A stretch of 8,822 nucleotides of DNA from Minisyncoccota bacterium (GTDB taxonomy: Bacteria > Patescibacteriota > Microgenomatia > Levybacterales > UBA12049): contig JANWIQ010000043.1 of the NCBI GenBank assembly GCA_025449795.1, positions 1-8,822 on the forward strand, written 5' to 3'. Numbering within the stretch: position 1 is the stretch's first letter; the number at the start of each line of letters is the position of its first letter. A model generated the notes under the pieces. The model searched no databases, was not told the DNA's origin, and saw nothing but the letters and a program-made list of their open reading frames with translations. Of the stretch, positions 5,453 through 8,822 are shown piece by piece. Position numbers and translations under genes: made by a program.

Positions 5453-5605
5453 AACTACAGCAAGAATTATACCAATAATTGGAAGAATTGCCAACATAAC
5501 AATGGTAGCAGGCAGAGTATTGACAGTTTGTCCTTCTCTTGTTACTGTTAAAGTAGGAAAGGAGGATTTTACATGGACATTTGTATTTTCTAACTTACAT
5601 TTTCT
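5453..5605 (-). pseudogene. Possible C-terminal fragment of a membrane-anchored protein
   Basis: Directly after the TAA of the asparagine synthase gene the same frame stays open for 51 codons up to the tRNA-Gly 5' end, and continues through the tRNA. It reads like a protein tail: a polar Thr/Val stretch (SSFPTLTVTREGQTVNT), then LPATI and about 20 hydrophobic residues (VMLAILPIIGIILAVVAG). That layout resembles the end of a surface protein with an LPxT-type or plain membrane anchor. There is no usable start except an ATG inside the hydrophobic part (5497), and no stop before the tRNA. An open frame this short could arise by chance. Confidence 0.25.
5466..5494 (-). promoter_or_regulatory. Promoter of tRNA-Gly
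   Basis: Minus-strand TTGGCA (5489-5494, five of six) and a perfect TATAAT (5466-5471) are separated by 17 bp. TGG precedes the -10, making it also an extended -10. It ends 13 bases before the tRNA 5' end. It may also supply transcripts of the helicase gene. Confidence 0.8.
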
Positions 5606-7360
5606 TTAACGGAAAAACGTCTTTTCCATAATCGCAATTGCATAGAGATACCATCTTGTTGCAGGATGAAGTTTTGTTGCCATATTCTCTAGAGCATTTT
5701 TCGAAAAAATACTCCTCAAGATTTCTGAGGAAAAAAGTTCTTCTTGGGAAAATAGGCTTTCAAAACTTGTATCATAGGTAAGTGGTGGAATGGGAAATCC
5801 CTGCTTTTTCCTACTAATAAGTTTTGTAGGCAGAATGCCTTTCGCTGCTATTCTATTTATGTACTTTTCTCGCTTGTCTGCCACTTTTAAATGTGGCGGA
5901 ATAGAAAGGGCAAATGCCATAAGCCGTTTATCGAGATAGGGCAATCGCACTTCTACTCCGTGAGCCATAGATAAGGCATCTTCTACATGGAGTATAGCTG
6001 CTAAATGCGTTTTTATGGAAAGCTCTTGCAAGGAAAATAAATTCTCAGAAGCAAGGTGATAATTCTGTTGAAGGACCCCTACTATACTGGCAATTACTCT
6101 TTTTTTCATTGACGGCGCAAGGTAGGGTGTACAATGTGCTTTCTCAAACCAATACTTCGTGAATGCATCGAAAGCGTACATTTTTTTTGGCAGCCCATAC
6201 AGAGGGTCTGCATGTATATACCCCAACCAGAATTCATCTGCCCCTTGTCCATTTATAACTCCTTTTATGTTTTTGCTTTGCACTTTTTTGTAATTTTGAT
6301 ACATCGAGTAATAGACTTTTGTTATGATTGGCTCCTCGAAATGTCTGGTGATTTCAAAAATCTCTTCTCGTGATGGCACGTATGCTGGCTGTATTTCCGT
6401 AAGGCGCATATGCTCTTTTTTTGCCAGAAGCCTCGCGTAAAATAGGTCGTCGTTTTGTATCCCTTTGTATCCTGTGGTAAAACAGGAAATTGGATACGAA
6501 GTTGTGTGGGCCGCAAGTGCAGTAATAAAGCTACTGTCGAGGCCGCCGGAAAGAATACTTCCTATGTGTGTATCCGCTCGCATGCGAAGGCGTACCGAAT
6601 CGGAAAGTAGGTCAAGAAAATGCGTCTCTAAATCAGGAAGATCTTTTTTTGTATATTTTTGCTGGGAGATGGCATCTATCGTCCAGTATGGGTGAAGACG
6701 TGGCTTTGTTTTTTTCTCCATATCAATAGTCATGTAGTGTCCCGGGGGAATATAGAAAATGTTTTCGAAAAAAGTTTCTTGTTGCTGGGCATGCATACTC
6801 ATATACAACAATGAGATACACCGTTGCACATTTGGTTTTGCCTTTACGAAAGGGTGTTTGAGAAGCGCTTTAATTTCTGACGCAAATACGATATCTCCGT
6901 TGGACGCATAGGTGTATGCAATATATTTTTCTCCAATTGGATCTCTCACAGCAAATAATTTTTTTTGTACACTGTCAAAAAGCACAAAGGCAAAGCACCC
7001 ATTACAAAGCTCCAAACTTTTTTCCAGTCCCCAATGGAAAATGGCAGAAAGAAGTACTTCTGTATCTGAAGTTGTGTGAAAGGTAAATCCGACTCCCTCA
7101 AGCAGTGCACGAATCTCTTGATAATTATATATTTCGCCATTAAAAGAAATCGTAAGACCATGTTTTTCCATTGGTTGATTTCCATTGGAAGAAAGATCCA
7201 CCAAGCTTAGCCTGGTATTTCCGATACCGATTTTCCCCTTGTCCAGAAGACGCCATTTTTGGGCATCAGGGCCTCGATGCGTAAGAGATAAGGTCATGGA
7301 AGAAAGTGTAGGCATGCTTACTTTCTTCTCCTGATTAACTATGCAGCTAATACCACACAT
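5606..7360 (-). CDS. asnB: Asparagine synthase (glutamine-hydrolysing), AsnB-type
   Basis: 584 aa. The N-terminal class II glutaminase domain starts with the nucleophile Cys2 (MCGIS, after Met removal) and has HRGPD at 28-32, R50, NGEIYN at 74-79 and SDTE at 98-101. It releases ammonia from glutamine. The synthetase domain (about 235-560) has the ATP-pyrophosphatase loop SGGLDSS at 271-277, GQGADE at 371-376, a SMAHGVEVRLPYLD segment and RKKQGFP. AsnB adenylates aspartate and converts it to asparagine in the cytosol. Oddities: the loop equivalent to E. coli SGEGSDE has Gln372 where AsnB has its important Glu348, and the usual RDRLGxKPLYY segment is RDPIGEKYIAYTY. Relatives with GQGxDE loops are common and some amidate other substrates, such as sugars or peptides, so the symbol denotes family rather than proven substrate. 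Length is normal. Confidence 0.88.
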   Translation of the reverse strand: MCGISCIVNQEKKVSMPTLSSMTLSLTHRGPDAQKWRLLDKGKIGIGNTRLSLVDLSSNGNQPMEKHGLTISFNGEIYNYQEIRALLEGVGFTFHTTSDTEVLLSAIFHWGLEKSLELCNGCFAFVLFDSVQKKLFAVRDPIGEKYIAYTYASNGDIVFASEIKALLKHPFVKAKPNVQRCISLLYMSMHAQQQETFFENIFYIPPGHYMTIDMEKKTKPRLHPYWTIDAISQQKYTKKDLPDLETHFLDLLSDSVRLRMRADTHIGSILSGGLDSSFITALAAHTTSYPISCFTTGYKGIQNDDLFYARLLAKKEHMRLTEIQPAYVPSREEIFEITRHFEEPIITKVYYSMYQNYKKVQSKNIKGVINGQGADEFWLGYIHADPLYGLPKKMYAFDAFTKYWFEKAHCTPYLAPSMKKRVIASIVGVLQQNYHLASENLFSLQELSIKTHLAAILHVEDALSMAHGVEVRLPYLDKRLMAFALSIPPHLKVADKREKYINRIAAKGILPTKLISRKKQGFPIPPLTYDTSFESLFSQEELFSSEILRSIFSKNALENMATKLHPATRWYLYAIAIMEKTFFR

Positions 7361-7371
7361 AGGCGTGTTTT

Positions 7372-7400
7372 AGTGTAGTACGGTCGGTAAGGTATCGCAA
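7372..7400 (-). promoter_or_regulatory. Putative promoter of the asparagine synthase gene
   Basis: Minus-strand TTGCGA (7395-7400, four of six) and TACACT (7372-7377, four of six) are spaced by 17 bp. The predicted start lies only about five bases before the ATG at 7360, a very short leader without a ribosome binding site. Confidence 0.4.
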
Positions 7401-7420
7401 GAAGCAATCCGGCACTAATT

Positions 7421-7969
7421 TTATTGGCATGCAGTTTTCCAATCAGTGGCGATTTCTTTTTGCGCTGTGGCAAGTGCGATTTCCCCATCACAAACTTTTT
7501 GGTGACATATATTTTCTATACTGTCTTTTGGGTTAGGGGATGCGCCGGGCTCTGGCCACAAATTTTTTGGGTCTGTTGGATTACCCCCAAGCTCCAGGGA
7601 AATGAGATGGTCTTCTTCGTAATCACCAAAATTCTTGTCTACATATCCATAGGCAATAATTTGCTGTTTTTTCAGGCTTTGGGTATAGCTCACCGGCGGA
7701 CGTATTGTCTTCGTATACCCACTGGTACAAATAGTAGCAGCGATATTTGCTTGTGTCACTGCAAAATTGGTAGATCCTGGCGTACATGTTGGGTCTGGCA
7801 ACCCATCTTTCTCATGACAGGTACTTGGTATTGCCGGCACATCAGTAATTGCCGTCCCTAAAACATGTTGTACAGAAGAAGGTGAGGACATTCCTACCTG
7901 ATGAATGCGATACATGCCAAAGAGAAAAAGAAGAAATATTCCTGTCAAAATAATGTGCTTGCTTCTCAC
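7421..7969 (-). CDS. Exported HNH-like (His-Me finger) protein
   Basis: 182 aa from a GTG start. Residues 1-25 form a signal peptide or N-terminal anchor (basic RSKH, then hydrophobic IILTGIFLLFLFGMY). The mature part has six cysteines (51, 62, 81, 155, 160, 181), an even number that suggests disulfides outside the cell. The C-terminal half has an HNH-like core: EEDH at 118-121, LELGG at 125-129, NLWPE at 136-140 and ICHQKVC at 154-160, resembling the D-H...N pattern of His-Me finger nucleases. I recognise this as a recurrent type of small secreted bacterial protein, but whether it cuts nucleic acid is unproven. An exported nuclease could serve nucleotide scavenging or DNA uptake. It lies 60 bp upstream of the asparagine synthase gene and is divergent from the histidine kinase. 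Confidence 0.7.
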   Translation of the reverse strand: MRSKHIILTGIFLLFLFGMYRIHQVGMSSPSSVQHVLGTAITDVPAIPSTCHEKDGLPDPTCTPGSTNFAVTQANIAATICTSGYTKTIRPPVSYTQSLKKQQIIAYGYVDKNFGDYEEDHLISLELGGNPTDPKNLWPEPGASPNPKDSIENICHQKVCDGEIALATAQKEIATDWKTACQ

Positions 7970-7975
7970 AATTTT

Positions 7976-8003
7976 ATCGTATCATACCTATGCAGCAATG
8001 CAA
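7976..8003 (-). promoter_or_regulatory. Weak candidate promoter of the HNH-like gene
   Basis: Minus-strand TTGCAT (7998-8003) and TACGAT (7976-7981) are 16 bp apart; an overlapping TATGAT (7981-7986) is an alternative -10. With TACGAT the transcript would start at or next to the GTG at 7969, a second possible leaderless mRNA. The -35 match is poor. Confidence 0.3.
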
Positions 8004-8103
8004 CCATCACAAGCTAATTTCTCATATTACTTACAAAGTTGTTACACGATTTTATTTATATATCTTGGCAAATACGAGAAGCTATCCACAACTCAGTAAG
8101 AAT

Positions 8104-8822
8104 ATGATTAGCAATTTGGGAAAATATATTCCTTTCATATTTCTTGTTATTGCTATTTTTATTTTCCTCGATGCACTTACTTCTTTTACTGTTATCCATC
8201 ATATCCAAGAAGACCAAAACCTCATCACCCAAACCTACCAACACATTCGCCTTTCGCCACACCAAAGAGTTATCCTTGCAGGCAATAATCGTGCTGCTTT
8301 TGCGATAAGCATCGAGCATATGTATGCCATTATTCTTCTCTCTGCAATTTTTAATTTGTTTCTGCTTATATTTGTCTATGTCATTATTATGCGCGAGCTT
8401 AGACGGCGAACTCTCCTCGAACAAAAGAAAAATGATTTTATTTCCTTGGCAAGTCATGAACTAAAAACTCCTATCACCTCCATAAGTATTTTTAATCAAC
8501 TTTTAGCGCAAAAAATTCCTAAAAAGAATAGACAAGCGGTGTATCTTCTGCAAAAAATGGATACTCAGATAAAAGAAATGATTAACCTGGTAAACGATCT
8601 TCTCGACGTCACTAGAATTCAGTTGGGAAAGCTGGATTTACACAAGGAGCACATCAATCTCTCTCAATTTATTAGAGAGACAGTAGAAGATATCCAACCA
8701 ACCACCAAAAAGCACACGATTACATTTCGAGGTCCTTCATCTGTTGAGGTTTTTGTAGACAAGCAACGCCTTTGGCAGGTCCTGGCAAATTTGCTTACCA
8801 ATGCCATTAAATATTCACCAAA
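8104..8822 (+). CDS. Sensor histidine kinase, 3' end beyond the window
   Basis: 239 complete codons are visible. Residues 8-29 and 73-96 are transmembrane segments enclosing a short extracytoplasmic loop of about 45 residues. A charged coil (about 97-110) leads without a recognisable HAMP domain into the HisKA dimerisation helix, with the H-box FISLASHELKTPIT and phospho-acceptor His118. The HATPase_c domain begins at about 215 with the N-box NLLTNAIKYSP (229-239), where the window ends; the G-boxes are outside. It autophosphorylates with ATP and passes phosphate to a response regulator, which is not in view. The signal is unknown. I chose the ATG next to the first membrane segment; the frame is open upstream to an ATG at 7990, which would add 38 residues. 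No Shine-Dalgarno precedes either. Confidence 0.93.
   Translation, partial: MISNLGKYIPFIFLVIAIFIFLDALTSFTVIHHIQEDQNLITQTYQHIRLSPHQRVILAGNNRAAFAISIEHMYAIILLSAIFNLFLLIFVYVIIMRELRRRTLLEQKKNDFISLASHELKTPITSISIFNQLLAQKIPKKNRQAVYLLQKMDTQIKEMINLVNDLLDVTRIQLGKLDLHKEHINLSQFIRETVEDIQPTTKKHTITFRGPSSVEVFVDKQRLWQVLANLLTNAIKYSP

Noticed and set aside
5558..5593. Strong AAAGGAGG followed 7 nt later by ATG and a six-codon frame (MDICIF) on the plus strand, with a TTGACA upstream at 5520-5525.
   Set aside because: No gene follows on the plus strand, the -10 is poor, and every real gene here lacks an SD. The A/G-rich stretch is antisense to the coding-like fragment, so chance is more likely than a leader peptide.
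7990..8103. N-terminal extension of the histidine kinase from an ATG at 7990.
   Set aside because: The 38 extra residues have no recognisable feature and overlap the putative divergent promoter region. The ATG at 8104 lies directly before the first membrane segment. Not fully excluded.
8056..8457. 133-aa minus-strand open frame at the right end.
   Set aside because: It is antisense to the histidine kinase, whose H-box and membrane segments are clear. The shadow frame shows no domain.

Overview
The window looks like chromosomal DNA of a bacterium with a small, compact genome, most plausibly a member of Patescibacteria (CPR). Reasons: short intergenic gaps, an exported L,D-transpeptidase beside a VanW-type protein and an exported orphan protein, two GTG starts, every visible stop codon being TAA, and no clear Shine-Dalgarno sequence before any of the eight genes. 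All frames are open under the standard code with no in-frame TGA, so a UGA-recoded lineage is unlikely. The taxonomic placement is inference; no rRNA is present.

Layout. Positions 1-1780 form an accessory segment: two 118-bp direct repeats (1-118 and 1663-1780, 114/118 identical) flank an orphan AAA_14/DUF4143 ATPase (minus strand). This is followed by tRNA-Gln(UUG) (1782-1852, minus). Next is a minus-strand envelope cluster, transcribed from right to left: a VanW-like exported protein, an L,D-transpeptidase, and an N-terminally anchored protein of unknown function. The cluster starts at a good sigma70-type promoter (4055-4083) that directly abuts the end of an RhlE-like DEAD-box helicase (4086-5276). 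Upstream of the helicase lies tRNA-Gly(GCC) (5380-5452). Then come an AsnB-type glutamine amidotransferase/asparagine synthase (5606-7360) and an exported six-cysteine HNH-like protein (7421-7969), both on the minus strand. A divergent sensor histidine kinase starts at 8104 and runs off the right edge.

The most unusual feature is a repeat family attached to tRNA 3' ends. Both tRNA genes are followed, from the first base after the discriminator, by the same 30-nt sequence with one mismatch; it begins CTCGTCTTTCGCC. In each case it forms the 5' arm of a long stem-loop that pairs better as minus-strand RNA. A third copy (90-118) lies at the far side of the ATPase. Behind tRNA-Gln the element is a 158-bp unit with 23-bp imperfect terminal inverted repeats. 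It is bounded by two copies of a 14-bp sequence, one of which is the 3' end of tRNA-Gln. This resembles the architecture of E. coli rtT (tyrT) repeats, or alternatively of a miniature mobile element targeting tRNA 3' ends.

The envelope genes probably act together outside the membrane on peptidoglycan. The histidine kinase, HNH-like protein and asparagine synthase are neighbours without an evident common pathway.
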